From the NCBI RefSeq assembly GCF_033807715.1, contig NC_084601.1:19610129-19674128 (forward strand): a stretch of 64,000 bases of DNA. The letters are read 5' to 3'. The DNA comes from Cololabis saira. Lineage: Eukaryota > Chordata > Actinopteri > Beloniformes > Belonidae. Positions 36,000 through 49,702 of this stretch are shown one piece after another. Below the pieces are notes generated by a model. That model searched no databases. It had not been told where the DNA came from and was given only the letters and a program-made list of their open reading frames with translations. The translations under genes were made by a program, and so were the position numbers. The stretch's first letter is position 1. Each line of letters opens with the position of its first letter.

Positions 36000-36233
36000 G
36001 TGTGTGTGAGAAAGGGGAGTAGGAATTGTGAGACCGAAGAGAGTAGGAATAGTGTGCAATACTAAGTAAAAGATATGAAAATAAGGGGTGGGGGGGGGGG
36101 GTTATTGATAAACTAGTCACAGCCATCAGTTCATCTTATTTCCGTGTCCTCTTTTCCTTACATTTCTCTCATCCTCTCAGTTTGAAGTGTTATTTACATT
36201 TCATTCAAAGCACTTTGAGAAGGGTGGATTAAA
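36000..36233 (+). repeat. Duplicated block, copy 2
   Basis: Matches 33300-33717 without the GAAA array, in direct orientation, 2.5 kb away. There is a G-run length difference (G10 here versus G6) and a few substitutions. It has no transposon ends. Confidence 0.9.
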
Positions 36234-39200
36234 TGAGAAAAAAGAAAAATCTAAAGTTAAATTACATTTCCTTCAGGATGACCGGGGGATCGGGGGAAAG
36301 TAGAAAAAGAGGAGGGCGGTGATGACATCATGGAAGAGCTATAATTGCCACCCACTCAACAGCAGACATGCAGCGCTGTACTGTACCTGTCAGCTGGATG
36401 AGGGCAGAGCCCGTATATGCATACTGCCACTTGTGATTGGTTGTCCAGCAAGCCATACTTGTTAACTCTTCCATAAATTGTGGGAAAAAGTCAAAAACTC
36501 CATGAACTGATGTGGACTTGGATTCGTTTGCTGACGGAGAAAAACAGTCTACTGCCACCATCAGTTAATAGTTGACTTGAGGGCAGATGCGTTGAAGGGA
36601 TCGTGAGCCAGGCTGGGCAGAGTTGCAGCAATTAAGGCTAATCCTGGGATTCCTGAGGGGAGATATTCCAATCCTTGAGACAACCAGAACCGCTCATTTC
36701 TGTTTGTTGTCTACATGCTCATGTGGAACAGCTGGGAGGGGAAGCTGGACTACCACTCCGGGCTGTTCACTTTGCACGAGCACGCTCATCAGTATCAGTG
36801 TGCATCCCATGTAGCATAAGGTGAGCTGCTAATCTGCCTGTCTTTGGAAAGCCAGGTTCCCAGAGGTAATCCTCATTGTGTAGGAGGGGCAGTAATTATA
36901 ACAATGCCTGCACTGCATTTATGAACCCTGAGAAGCTGCTTAGTTTGAAGAGAGTCCTGACTTTGATGAGAAAACCTTCACTCAAGTTCAGCTTTTTAAT
37001 GATGTCAGATTTTTATATCCCGTCATACTGGAGTGTGGGCCTGTTATAAAATCAATCTGAGTAGCTTCACACAACAACAGGGAGACTTTTTAAACAGGAC
37101 TTTACCCCGACTTGTCAGCTATGGCTACTTTATGCAGACCAACCCTCTTCTTGGGAATAAGGTTATAAAATACTACTACTATCACTACTACTAGCTCTAG
37201 GTAAATAAACTAATGTTGTTTGACTAGATGTTGACAAAATACTACAGGTTTATCTCCATACCTTCCTTATCTTTATGATGACTGCAGGTTCACAATATCA
37301 AAAGAGTCGTGGTATTCCTGTCAAAGTTTAACCAAAAGTCTAATCACATTGACTTCACTTTGATCTCTAAAATGTTTTATTTTGAATTTATTAGTTTAAT
37401 TAGCGTATTCCTCTTCTGTGTTTAACCCTTTAGTGATGGATAACTAAAGATGAAACATCTTTTAGCCCTTTGGTCTGGATCTTTGTTGGTGATCTCAGGA
37501 AATGTGTATGAAATGTCCATGCCAGACTAAAATCTTGAATCTAAATCTTGCATTACGGTGCAGGGGAGGCTTAGCTGCAACAGTCTGAGCCAGTTCAGTT
37601 GTGATCACAGTTGCTACGCTGCTGTCAGTCAAGAAAACCGTAAACATTTCAAAACTTTTGATCACCTATAATAGCTCAATACCACTACAAATTATGCTCA
37701 GGCTTTCTGGATAATTAAGTTTAAAACCACATGCTACTTTCCAACACTTGCTTGTTTTATGGACAACAAAAGACTGCAACACTGTCCTTAGCAGCTTTTA
37801 AAATTATTTAAAAAAAAAGTACTGTAACTATAGAATAAATTAAGCTGCAGTAAACATCATTATTCTCATGTTATTAATAATCAATAGACGATCAGCTACC
37901 ACTATGGGGACAGACACAATTACCTTGATGAGGAGGTGTAAATTCAGGAATCTACAGAAGTCAATGTCATTGCCTGTCCTAAATCAAAATGACAACTTAC
38001 CTCCATAGGTTGAGGTGAGCAATATATAGCAAAAGCTTTTCTATCCCATGAGACAAACACACATCCGGACCATTTTTTCCACAGTGACTCTGAGTCTGAA
38101 CTTTTCCTGGGTGACTACCCCGGTGTGAAGTGGGTGAACCACAGTTATCAATGATAAGACTACACCCATGAGTCAAAATAGGGCACGGCCAGAGAGGGAA
38201 ATGCCAGAAATGTCCATCATCCTTCGCTGGAGCAACCGTGACACAGTCAGCTCATCATTCTAGGTCAAGACGGTCACTGGGTCATGTTACTGTTTGTGTG
38301 TCAGTAAATGTGATCACACATACACACACCTCAGACACTTCCTCCGAGAGGTCAAATGAGCATTAGACTCATAGAAACAACAAAGCACTTCAAGCAAACA
38401 AACACACAGCAACATTTCCCCAGAGACTGCGACAAATACCACTTGAAGGGGGGGGTGCAGGGCATGTTATAAAAAAAAAAGAAGTAAAAAAGCAGATGGG
38501 GGGGGTATGCAACAGCTGCCCGGACAAGGACAGATGGGATGGGTGGTGCAGTCAGTAGAGGGAGGGGAAAACTTGCCAACAAAAGGACAAACTCGCTGCA
38601 TCTTCTCCATTTGATTAAAGAGCAGTTATGCAGCGACTCAATCTCTTAATGGCTGCAGAGCAGCTGACCGAGACACAATGGATCGCAGCCAGATGTTGTA
38701 AATCAAGACAAATGCAGATCCGTGTCAATGTGTGCGCATCCCACATGGACGTGGACTTGGTACGTTCACGTCATGCCAGACATTCCTCACTGAGGGATGT
38801 GTGGGAATAGCAGGAATTTCTTGAGCCTGAGGGATTGGACAGGAATAGTTCATCCACGACATGGACACCCTGATCAACCCATGAAACCCAAAGCCTGTTT
38901 AGAAAGAAAGAAGACTGGACTGGGTGGTTTTCTCCTACACAGACGGCTCTTTTCAGTGTGGGGGAAATGTCTAAGACTGATTCACTTTTCTTTGATAGTG
39001 TAAATTGAATTCCACCAACCTGGACATATTTTACAATTCCCAGTCTAAATTTGGACTTTGAGGCGTTCTCTGGCCTACAAAGTCACAACTACAGTGGAAA
39101 ATAATAATTGCAGTTTTACATTTAAATTAAAAAAAAAGAATAAGGGCCTGATTAACCGTTTTTTTACACCTCGGTTATTAAGTAGCTATTAACAGGTTTT

Positions 39201-40125
39201 TTTGGCAAGCATCAAACCGTTTAAACGTTTCCTATAGCAGGTCAGAGACCTGTGAACCTCGATTGTTGTTTGAGAGGTTTAAAATGTATTTTATTCCTAC
39301 AAAAGGCTTCTAGTATCTATAAGGAGGTTTGAGAGAGTTGCCGTTAACATGGCATATCAAGGTTTGAAAATGTCACAATTTCAAAACCACTGAAAACGTT
39401 TAATCAAACTTTGGAAGCTTATTCATGTCTCAACATGAATGCAGGGATCCCTGTAAGATGCAGAGCGAAACAACCCCACCGTACTTGGCTGGCTTTTATG
39501 ATGGCTGAGCCAAGGGAACCACAAACACTTTTCCAAGAAAATAAATAAATAAATACATAAAAAAAATTGTCGACATGAGAATTTTTCTGCTACTGAAAAA
39601 AACCCAGATATGGCAGTACCATATTATAAAAACTTCTATGTATGCATCGGTGAAATAAATACAGTGGTCCTGTTATCAACGCAGATAATAGTGCAAATTA
39701 ATAAGGTAGAATCCACTATTTTCCCCCTGACATTGCCTCACTGAGTGGGGAGTAACTAACATTCTGAGTGTCATTATTAAGCTGAACCCACATCTCATAC
39801 CCCTCTCCTTTTAACGACGGTGCACATTTCTTCTTCTCACGGTATATTTAGAGAACAGCCTGTTCTGTTGTGCGACAGTGGTGTGTTGGAGAGCACAAGT
39901 AATGCGCGCATGTGTTCAAGTGAGCAGTCGATTCCATCAGTCGCAGCGTTCTCCCCAACACAGATCTTGGCGTTCCTGTTTCTGTGTAAAACACCAACTG
40001 CACACACATCAGATTCTCATTCCAGCCCATGCATGTGGTCTTGCACGTGATGCTTGAGATTTACACGATGGATGTCAATAATTTAGGGATTTTTTTTTAA
40101 GAGTTGTTCTGATTGCGGTACAGAA
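36234..40125. other. trio intron 1, no recognised gene
   Basis: About 3.9 kb of intron. No transposon ends, long repeats or protein-like frames are recognised. Confidence 0.55.
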
Positions 40126-40133
40126 TTGGAAAT

Positions 40134-40977
40134 TAGGGATGCCCCGATACCGATACTGGTATCGGGGCCGATAATGCTCTCATATACTCGTACTCGCCCA
40201 GCACGACTGGGAGCGGAGGAAAGCCTGGTGTTCTGCCGATTTCTGCTGCCTTGCCAAAAAATGGTTTTCTATCTTTGTAGAGCTACAATTTTACTGTGTT
40301 TTACTCCCTAGCCCACTTCCTTTTCTGCCCATTTTTACATCGTGCAAGAAATGATGGGCAATCAAACTTTGAAAATGGACTGTGCGCGTGCACAGAACCA
40401 CAAAGTAGCATTTCTCGGCAGGGAGCAAGGATCGGCAGCACACCGGCCGGCTGAGTTTTGTTTAAAATTGAATTTCTGTTGCAAATGATGATGACTTGGT
40501 TTTATATAGCGTCCTTCAAGGCACCCAGAGAGCTTTACAGAGATCATTATTCATTCATGCACATCCTCACTGGTGGTGGTAGCTACGTTTGTAGCCACAG
40601 CTGCCCTGGGGCAGACTGACGGAAGCGTGGCTGCCATATCGCGCCAAACGGCCCCCCCGACCACCACCAACATTCATACACATTCAAGCACATTCATACA
40701 GGGCAAGGTGGGTAAGGTGTCTTGCCCAAGGACACTACGAAAGCAAACTGGGACAGAGCGGGATTCGAACCGCCGACCTTCTGATCATTGGACGACCCGC
40801 TCTACCACCTGAGCTACTGCCGCCCCAATAATAAAATAAAACCTGTCTTCGAATTCATTGCATTTTTAGCCTAGTTATTTTTGTGCTAGAAGTATCAGAT
40901 CGATACTCGGTGTCGGCGAGTACACAAATTAAAATACTTGTACTCGGTGTGAAAAAAATGGTATCGGGACATCCCTA
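40134..40977. mobile_element. hAT-type non-autonomous element carrying a SINE
   Basis: The left end TAGGGATGCCCCGATACCGA and right end (reverse complement) TAGGGATGTCCCGATACC are inverted repeats. An exact 8-bp target duplication TTGGAAAT sits at 40126-40133 and 40978-40985. The 844 bp include a later SINE insertion (40485-40826). No transposase is encoded. Confidence 0.93.
40485..40826 (-). mobile_element. tRNA-derived SINE nested in hAT element
   Basis: Read on minus it begins GGGGCGGCAGTAGCTCAGGT (A box) and has the B box GGTTCGAATCC about 50 bases on. It then has a central domain with TGGGCAAGACACCTTACCC and a 3' end with CTATATAAAACC and a short ATC-type tail. It is the same family as 13055-13302 but much better preserved. 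Confidence 0.88.
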
Positions 40978-41519
40978 TTGGAAATACATTTATTTACGGC
41001 AGAATAAGGGAATATTGGTACCTGTGAGCATTAACATCTGTCCAGCATTCCATTACCATGTAATTTGGATCAATATTTATTTTATTTATTTTATGCGATA
41101 CTGCCATGCAACTTCCTGTTTCTAGCTGCCAGGCGGTGAAGTGATAACATGTGAGTTGTTGGACTGAGCTAAATAAACAGAAGCCTAGGCTTCTATTTCC
41201 AGAGGTGGCACAAATGAAACTCAAATCAATACAAGCAACCTTATCAAGCTTTTAAGTGGCCATCCCATGAACAGGTGGGAGGAGTTCATTGAGCCGAAGG
41301 GGAAGACAGATGAACAATTACAGTTATAAAAATAAAATATAAAATAGTTATAAAAACTATATATTTCATTAGAAAAGTTTAAGAACTTTTCTAAAACTAA
41401 CACTGCATGTCCCAGTAATGCTATCAGAAAAGAAGATGGTGGTATTAGAACATCGACATTAGTAATTTTTGCATTTATTTAAAACACAGTTTTGCCACTA
41501 AAGGTTTCTTGTGTCACCA

Positions 41520-41623
<104 letters not shown>

Positions 41624-41979
41624 CGAAAGAGAGAGATCCTCTTCATAGCTCTTCTGACTACTGAAAGAACTACTTTTTGTGTACACACAGCGGAAATTAC
41701 AGAGCTGACTATAAAATTTAGTTATTAGGGACCTTTTTTTGCTCCCTCTACGTAATAAGTAGTGGTGGCAGTAAGTACTCCTGCAGTAAAAACCGCTTAA
41801 CATCAGCAGAACAACAACCATTTAAACAACAGCTGGACTCACAGTGCGGCACCGGGATTACCGAGCCTATATGCCACTGAAGAATTACAATGTGAATTGC
41901 ACCCACCTATTAGCTCCCAGCTGGCTGTTATGTCACTTAAATGCCATTATTTCCAGAAAAAAGAAGAGAAAATATAAGG

Positions 41980-42051
41980 TGTGTTGTCTTTTAAAGTGGT
42001 TTTGAATTCATAACTTATGAAAACTTAAAAAACACTTTAAAAGACAACACA
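41980..42051. repeat. Inverted repeat, 19-bp perfect arms
   Basis: The arm TGTGTTGTCTTTTAAAGTG (41980-41998) is exactly complementary to 42033-42051, with a 34-nt spacer. The spacer itself holds the small palindrome TTCATA-ACT-TATGAA. It is a 72-nt hairpin in either strand. It could be a small MITE or a hairpin RNA; there is no evidence for expression. Confidence 0.85.
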
Positions 42052-45000
42052 GACAACAACACTCATGAGTCACTAATCTCAAATAACCTTAAGATCACGT
42101 TAATGGAAAAGGACTTTGTATTAGAGTTTTACTTCTGCCCCTATTTTGCTTTTCTTTTTCTAATTCACACCATTAATCTTGTATATTGTACTGTTTCTTT
42201 ATCATGAGCCTGTCTTTGTGCTTTCTGCTTGTTTTTTTACTCCGAGCTGAGTTTTTCTCCCCCACTTTTCTGGGCTACTAAGGAGACTCAGACGGGCTAA
42301 TTCACAGTTTGCCTTGCCGGACTCCAAAGAACCAAGAAGAGCTGATCTGATTGGACGTAGCAGTCAAGCACAGCTGTGCCTCTATTACTATGAAACTGCT
42401 GTAGGCAGGTTGGGCTGGTGCAGGCCATGCCACCGTTCATACACAAATAAGTGGGTGACTAGTTGTTAAGACATTTTAATTAATTACAGTGCAATGTTTA
42501 TTGCAACCAAAGTTTTAGCTCGGGAGGCAGAAAGGCTTCAGTTTTAGAGTAGTTTTAACTTCGTGGCAGCACAAAATTGTTGAGTAAAATTCTGCCAAAG
42601 ACAACTAGAAGACTTAGCAAACATCTGATCCAAGAATGAGAATGTGAACTCAAGTTTTCTTAATAAGATATCATGAGGCACATATCTCGTGCTGTTGAAA
42701 ACAATCACATTTTTGGGAAACATAAAAGTAAAGTGAACTCTTTGTCCATGCCAGTCCTTTTTGTCCCCCAAAGCTGGCTTTTGGCCTGGAAGAAAGAGAA
42801 AGAGACAGCACATCATCTTTCCCTTACCCCCGCCTCATTCTCTTCCCTCCATCCGTCTAGCCCTCTAATAGCAGGGTAGACTAACCGAGCAAGAAGCAGG
42901 CCAGGGTTACCCCAGCGACCACAGCAGGGTAGAAGGGGAAAGGGAGAAAAAAGAGAAAAAAGAGAAAAACAAGAAAAAAAAGAGCGACCTAACAGAAAGA
43001 AAGACAGCTTGTTATTGGTGCCAAGTGTTCATTCTTCCGGGTCTTTTGGTGCCACCTGATCCCATTCTGGCTAACTGTGACGAGACAAAGAAGCAGTTTG
43101 GTCGGCAAAACGCCAAGTTTCATCCCTAAAATGCCAAAAACACTCATTTTGCTTCAACACGTCCCACTGTGGCTGACTGAGAATCAGTGCAAAAGAGTGT
43201 GATTTGCTTAACAATATACTCAAGTTTGCAGCTGCTGCAACTGTCAACAGTTGCAGGTCTGAGTCCTGTAGCCGCTTCTGCTGCAGAGATTTCAATCTGC
43301 TAAAATGCGCCATCTGGAGGTGATGCTTTTACCCTGCATGGCTCACTTGATTACTGAAGATTCTCACTTCAATCCTTTCAACTAAAGCCTGGCTCTGCAT
43401 TAAGCGCTTTAAGCATAAAAAAAAAAGGAAGCAAAATAACGGGGGAGAGAGGGAGAGTGGACAGTAATGATATCTACATCACATCTGTCGAGGTCCAAAG
43501 GCATTCAATTCATTATATAACATACCTAATCCCTTCCCCCGCACCCCACAAAAAAAACTGTAATTAATTAAAGTATTTTCTAGATATGAATTCACGTTGT
43601 CATCAGCTTTCTGTGTACACTGAAGCCGTCTCCATCCATCAATGCCCTGAAGCTTTGGCGCAACCTGCCAACTCGCTGCCCTCCTTTATATCTTGGGTTG
43701 AAGGGATTTGTGATTTTTCAAGACTTCCTCACCAAAGCACCACTACAGACACTCTCAGATTAAAGTCAATTATTTGTGCATCCCCTCTTTTTAGAATAGA
43801 AACTTTTAGTATAAGAAACATTTAAAAAAAAAAAAAAAGAAAATCCCTCTGAGACACAAGGGAGAAATAGTCTTAAATCTCAAACTGCTAGTATGCCTCT
43901 CCAACATGTCACAGCAGAGGTACGGCTTGAGCTGTATTGGAGGCTTGGAGAAAAAAAAAAGAGAGGCAAAACCCGGTGAATAAATCATTACAGAGGAAAC
44001 AGGAAAAGCATCTATCACAACTCTTCAGCAAGAGCCTGCGGTCGCCACAGTGATGAGTGCTGGATGAAAGTAACCAATCACATCCAAGCGAATATCGTGG
44101 GAGGGGAGGGAGGAGAGGAGGAGTGAAGAAGAATAAAGGAGATGTGAAGAAATATGATGACAATAACCTGTCATTGTCACACTGAAATATTAATACTGTG
44201 TATTTATGTGGGTGTCTGACGCCCCTTATTTCCACTATCGTTAAATGTAAACCGTCACCACAGACAGATACCCGTACAGAGAGAAACAAGCCAAGGGTGG
44301 GGGGTAAAAAAACATAACGGTGTGTTTTTGTGGATGCAATTGCTTGCCATACCTGCTATCTGGCCCGACACATCTCCTTTTGGTTCTTTAGGGAGGGATC
44401 CATCTGAAAGTATAGAAAAGGATGAGAAGAGTTTACCTACAAAGATAGAGGACTATATTTGGGTCATGTTTTTAGCTAACATAAAGAAAAAAAAACTAGG
44501 AGTAAATACAGACATGGATTTGAATAGAATATTGACTATTAACTGATTACTCTTAACACAAAACTACTTTTTATAAAGAGTTTTGGCTTCGATAAACACA
44601 AATCAACTGCCATGTAAAAGATTTTCTATCATTTTAATTTAGCAAATAAAATTTAAAGACGTATACAGCTGCCTATGGTAGGAATGGCATTGTTGTTGTG
44701 AGGCTTTGGTCATAACTAAAAGTTGAAAATATTCCTCGATAATGACTCTTTATGAGAAATAAGGTATACAATTTCAATAATGAATAGGCATTTCCCTGTA
44801 AACCAAAACAAACAACTGCCAGTCAAGCTAATATTGGAATCAATGACAGTGACGAAAACTGACCTCAAAACATGACTGAATGAACCACAATGCTATAGAT
44901 GGAAATAAGCTGCATTGCTTCACCAAAACAAAATAGGAGATGGGGAGCTTTTGTTCTAGCACAGACAGTTTTTCAGAGTACTGCTTTATTTTCAGTCTGA

Positions 45001-45704
45001 TTGATAGAAAACTCTCCCGACTCAGCTTGTTCAGTGAAGAAATAATCAAAGATAATCTAAATGTGCAGAGAAGACTTTATTTTAATTTTAAGAACCAAAA
45101 TACAAACTTAAAGCCATCGGTGTGAGAAAAAAAAAAACAAAAAAACTTGTCTGACCCAAGTATACAGGAGAATCATCTTCTTATCACCCTATAAACTCAT
45201 GACCAAAGCCCAGTGGTTTCTCAGCTCACACAACAATTGGCCAATTGATAAAGCCTATAGCTCTGGTGGGAAGAAGAGGCTGCTGCTGTGACTGAAGAGA
45301 GGATACGGTCAGTATCACGCGCTGTCAACATGTATACAGACAGGACACTCAATTGGCTTAGTCAGAGACACATGCTCCCTCTGCTCTGACTAAGGACTAC
45401 GGCTTCCTGTTTAATCTTACAGCTGCAGGTTGGGTGGAGGGTGGTCTGGGTACAAAATATTTATCATCGCACATTTAACAATACTTACAAGTTTAAAGCT
45501 AGTTTGATTTCAAGACCTGGTTTTATTTTCAATACAAGATACATTTCACTGTCTTTGTTTTGTTTTCCCCCCTCTACACTATGACAACTATTCAACAGAC
45601 TCCCGTTGTGGGCTGTTTTTTGAGGATCAGGAATAAGCTAGAGGACTACAGATACCTGGATGTTTACCTGGACCACAGACTGGACTGGAGAAGAAACACT
45701 CAAG

Positions 45705-46190
45705 TGTGGTTACATGCACATCTAAATCAAGCTATTGGCAACAATCTAACTAAGGATTAAATTGGAGGTTCAGAGAAATCCAAGTTTACATGCACGAGAA
45801 GATAAATTATTATTGAGTGAGGTGCGTTCGACTCCACGACGCTAGGTGGCGCCACACACACTTTTGCGTTGGCTTTCTTCCGGTTAGTTCTTTGCATAGA
45901 TATACATAGTAAAGGCCTTCTACTACTGTATTAATATTCTGAATTTCGCGGCTCGTCACTTCCAGAAGGAGGAGTCCCGGGGCACTCGCTAGCTCGACTA
46001 AGCGTGGGTTGCGTATACATGCAGGAATAACTTAGATTAGGACGCACTGGCACTATTAGCTCAATCTCAAGAGCTTTAGTTCGGTTCGACTGAGGTGTAT
46101 ACATGGCTGTTAAAAACTTGATATTGGTCGGATTAAGGCAACAATCCGACTTTCTGTTAGCCCATGTAAACGTACTGACTGACACTATAC
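45705..46190. mobile_element. Probable DNA-transposon (MITE-like) fragment
   Basis: Left GGTTACATGCACATCTAAAT with GGCAACAATCTAACT, and right (reverse complement) GTTTACATGGGC with GATTGTTGCCTTAATCCGA, are imperfect inverted repeats of a type common in fish. Boundaries and target duplication are not clear. Confidence 0.4.
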
Positions 46191-48686
46191 AAGCACTGAG
46201 AGCACACAATACTTCTTGAGGAAGCTTAGACCATTCAATGTTGTGAGTCAGAGGAAGTAAACAAAGTGATAAAGAAATCTGGCCCTGTGCTGTGGACTGT
46301 CCACAAGTGCCCGGAGCTGACTGTGCAAAAAAGGAATATTGCACAAGTAAGTTACACAACATAATGACCACCACTGGACATCCTCGACACAAAACAGTGA
46401 TTAAACAACAGCATCTTCACCAGATGTTTCTCTAGGTGGACTGCAGAAGATAGTTCCTGCCAACAATGACACCCTAACACAAATGACTCTCTTGCCTGAC
46501 TTATTGTTTCTCATTATTAGTTATACTGTGACAATAACACATCCCTATGGGGATTTATAAAATAAAGAAAAAAAAAACATTCTGAAAGTTAACTTTTAAA
46601 AAAAGAGAAAAGAAAAAGCTTAACATCACATATAAATGTAGAGAATCAGATGAGAATGATTGAGAATGCAACTAACATTAAATCAGAGAAGCACACAAAT
46701 CAATGTTGTCAATAGACCCAACAATAGCATTAGTTACTCGTGAAGAAAGAGTTTTCTTCAAAAATTGAATTATCGCTGATATGCACTTGCTAATGCACAA
46801 CACATGTCCCTGACTTATGTAACACCCACACCATATTTACAGGGGAGATGCCCACCACAGACGAGTAGAACATCCGTTGGGCTTAGACACAAATCAGCCC
46901 TGGGTTCAAACAATTCAAAAGACTTTAATTATAACGCTGCTTTGCTTAGGGTCTCTGGAAGACAGAAAAACAAGGACCAACTGATTGTGACACTGAATGG
47001 GACACGAGTCAAAACATTTCATGAAGGTTTATAAGATTCAGAGGCAGGATATTACAACTAGTTTTCATCTCTAGAATCACAAGATCACAAAGTAATCCAC
47101 TAGGTATGTACGATATTAAATCACCCTTCTGTTTATAATCATCAGTCATAACAATACAGTGGTTCTTCAACTTGACAAATGACTCCTTTCTGGCTGCTTT
47201 AATAGACAAGATGCAGCAACTTTCTGCTGGTGGCAGTTTCCATTAATGAGCAGCAGAAAGCATGCATAAAACTGCACAAGAGCAAACTTGCTGGAAACAA
47301 ATGCCAACGCCAAAGGCGCACACCCACAAAAAAGTATGGGAAAGCAGATCTGAGCGCTCAAGAGAAGCAGAAGGATTTCATGGGAAACTTTTGTAAAGCC
47401 ATGTACCTGGAAAAACATGACAGAGAATGAATGGGATGAAAGAGTAAAGGAGAGAAAAAAGAAGGCAGAGAAAGACCAAACACCCCACATACACATACTT
47501 CACATATTTGTAATGCCAAAGATGTTAACTTAAGCCAATTTGTGCAACAATGTAATACCAGACTACAGTAGAGGCTGCCCACAACGAATCATAATGTAAA
47601 CAGTACAAGTAACAGTTGAGCCAGAAGTCAAACACGCATGTAGAAAAAGAAGAAAAAACACACATAAATGTGTGTGTATCCATGAAGACACATATATCCA
47701 TGAACAGGGGGCTTCTCATCTGGGATTATTCTGTTAGAGAAGTGGGTTAATACAACCAACCACACAGATAAATCTGTACTCGCACGGAGCCAACTTTGTC
47801 ACAAACTATATAAGCCAACAGCTAAAACATCTGCCATGCTGTTTGGATAAAGTTAAACTGATCTCACACAGATTGAAATGACTGTTGAGGAAACAGACAA
47901 AAAGAAAAAAAAGTGTAGAAAATGCAAACAACCCAATTCTGTAAACATCCAAACTCTCCAACAGTGGACTCACCTCAGCGTCAGCTCTGCTGAACACTGG
48001 CCATACTGTATCCTAAAATCAGCTCCTTTCTACAGACAGCTCTCTCTTATCCCGGGACACACAGTTTCTGTCTCCGAGCCCGCATTAACACGAGACCACC
48101 CTTTCTGAGGGCCCCTGCCTTCCCCTTCTCGGCAGGCACACTCATCGCTTGACTCACACACAAATAGGAAAGACCCCTTTACATTTAAAAATGCCTATTG
48201 TGTGGCTCACACACCGACTGATCTGAGGTGGGAGGCACAAAAGAAGTGAGCAATAACCTGCTGTCAGAGCTGTCTTGGAGGGTATAGCTGCAGGGCTGAG
48301 AGGAAAACAAGTAAATGTCTTAGGGCATGGACAGCACTTTCAACACAACATAAGAGATCCGTGAGAATATTTTTGGTGCCTTAAACGTTTCATTACATAT
48401 TAAATAGTCTACGAAGCAATAAAGAGAAAGCTATGCCATTGTGTTGTGTATTGTATTAAAGAAATTAGTATCAAGAGGGAAAAGTCTACATAGTGCATAC
48501 CGTAAGATAGAAGAAAAATAAATCATTGCTACCAGATAGGGGGGTATCATCAGCTTACTTCAGACTTTAAAAACCTTTGGAAACAAAATATATAAAACTC
48601 TAGGAAGATAAGAGATCAGTCATCTACTACAGACCTCTAACTGAATGTTACTATATTGCATTTATTCAGATTTTACTGGATTCATA
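46191..48686. other. trio intron 1, no recognised gene
   Basis: Ordinary AT-rich sequence; no elements recognised. Confidence 0.55.
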
Positions 48687-48688
48687 TA

Positions 48689-49236
48689 CCGTATTTTCTG
48701 GACTTTAAGCCGCACCTGTATATAAGCTGCATCCGCTCTATTTTAAAAAAAAATTAATAAAAAAAGATATACAAGCCGCACCTGTATATAAGCCGCATCC
48801 GCTCTATTTAAAAAAAAGATACGCAAGCCGCAGATATTTATGTTGTTAGATTAGATATATACTACATGTACAGAAGGATTTTGAACTGTAAATGATGTAC
48901 ATGTTTGTACCTAAATAGATCCTTTCCTAACAGTGTCTTTTAACACGGCAGCAACTTTGCTGATTAAAACGGGACAGAACCAAGAGAAAATAACCAGTAT
49001 TTATTTATCTATTTATCTGTTTGAAATCTGCTTCTACCTACTTCTATCTGCTAAAGAAGAAGTAGTGTATTCTTCTTTGCATTTATTTTGTCTTGGTTTT
49101 GAAACTTTTGATTCTAATTCCGGTTAGAGCGCCCCGAGCGGTGGAAAAAAAATCCACAGAAAAGCCGCACCTTTGTATAAGCCGCATGGTTCAAAACCTA
49201 TGAAAAAAGTAGCGGCTTATAGTCCAGAAAATACGG
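48689..49236. mobile_element. TA-flanked MITE with CCGTATTTTCTGGAC ends
   Basis: The inverted ends CCGTATTTTCTGGACT and (reverse complement) CCGTATTTTCTGGACTATAA are followed inward by AAGCCGC. TA dinucleotides flank both ends (48687-48688, 49237-49238). The left part contains a tandem duplication of a roughly 60-bp unit starting GCCGCACCTGTATATAAG. No transposase. The TA target suggests a Tc1/mariner-type source, but the family is not certain. Confidence 0.85.
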
Positions 49237-49702
49237 TACAAATATAGACACATACTAAACTAATAAAACCACAGAACACAGAGTGAACTCAAACTACCGG
49301 AAACAAAACAATGAGAAAAACAATTGACTGGTTATGTTATATTCAAGTACTGACATTCCCCTGTGGTTGGCTCTGATAACTCTTTCAAATGTATTCAAAT
49401 CACATAGCATGTGATGAATTAGTTCATATTAAAAAAATAAGTAAATAAAACTACAGATAACTTGAGGTGATTCTGTGACACAACAGGTACACTACTTGGT
49501 ATAATACTGAGGATAAAAAGGAAGCATTTTGTTCTCCACCAAAAGTGAAACCACCTCAACATAGTTGGGATATTTTACTGAACACTCATTTGTTACTTCC
49601 TGCAAAGTTACATCCGCATATGGTGGCAGTAACTGCCCACTCAGGTCAGACGTCAGCAGAGGAAGAGGTAACTGATTTAGGTCAGGAATTGATGATTCTG
49701 AT

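Noticed and set aside
40740..40826. tRNA gene on the minus strand with A and B boxes
   Set aside because: It continues into a SINE body and tail, lacks a proper acceptor stem partner, and has a relative at 13055. It is a SINE head, not a tRNA gene.
44040..44170. Candidate exon near a purine-rich block
   Set aside because: The frames have no splice signals in phase with trio and no recognisable protein similarity.
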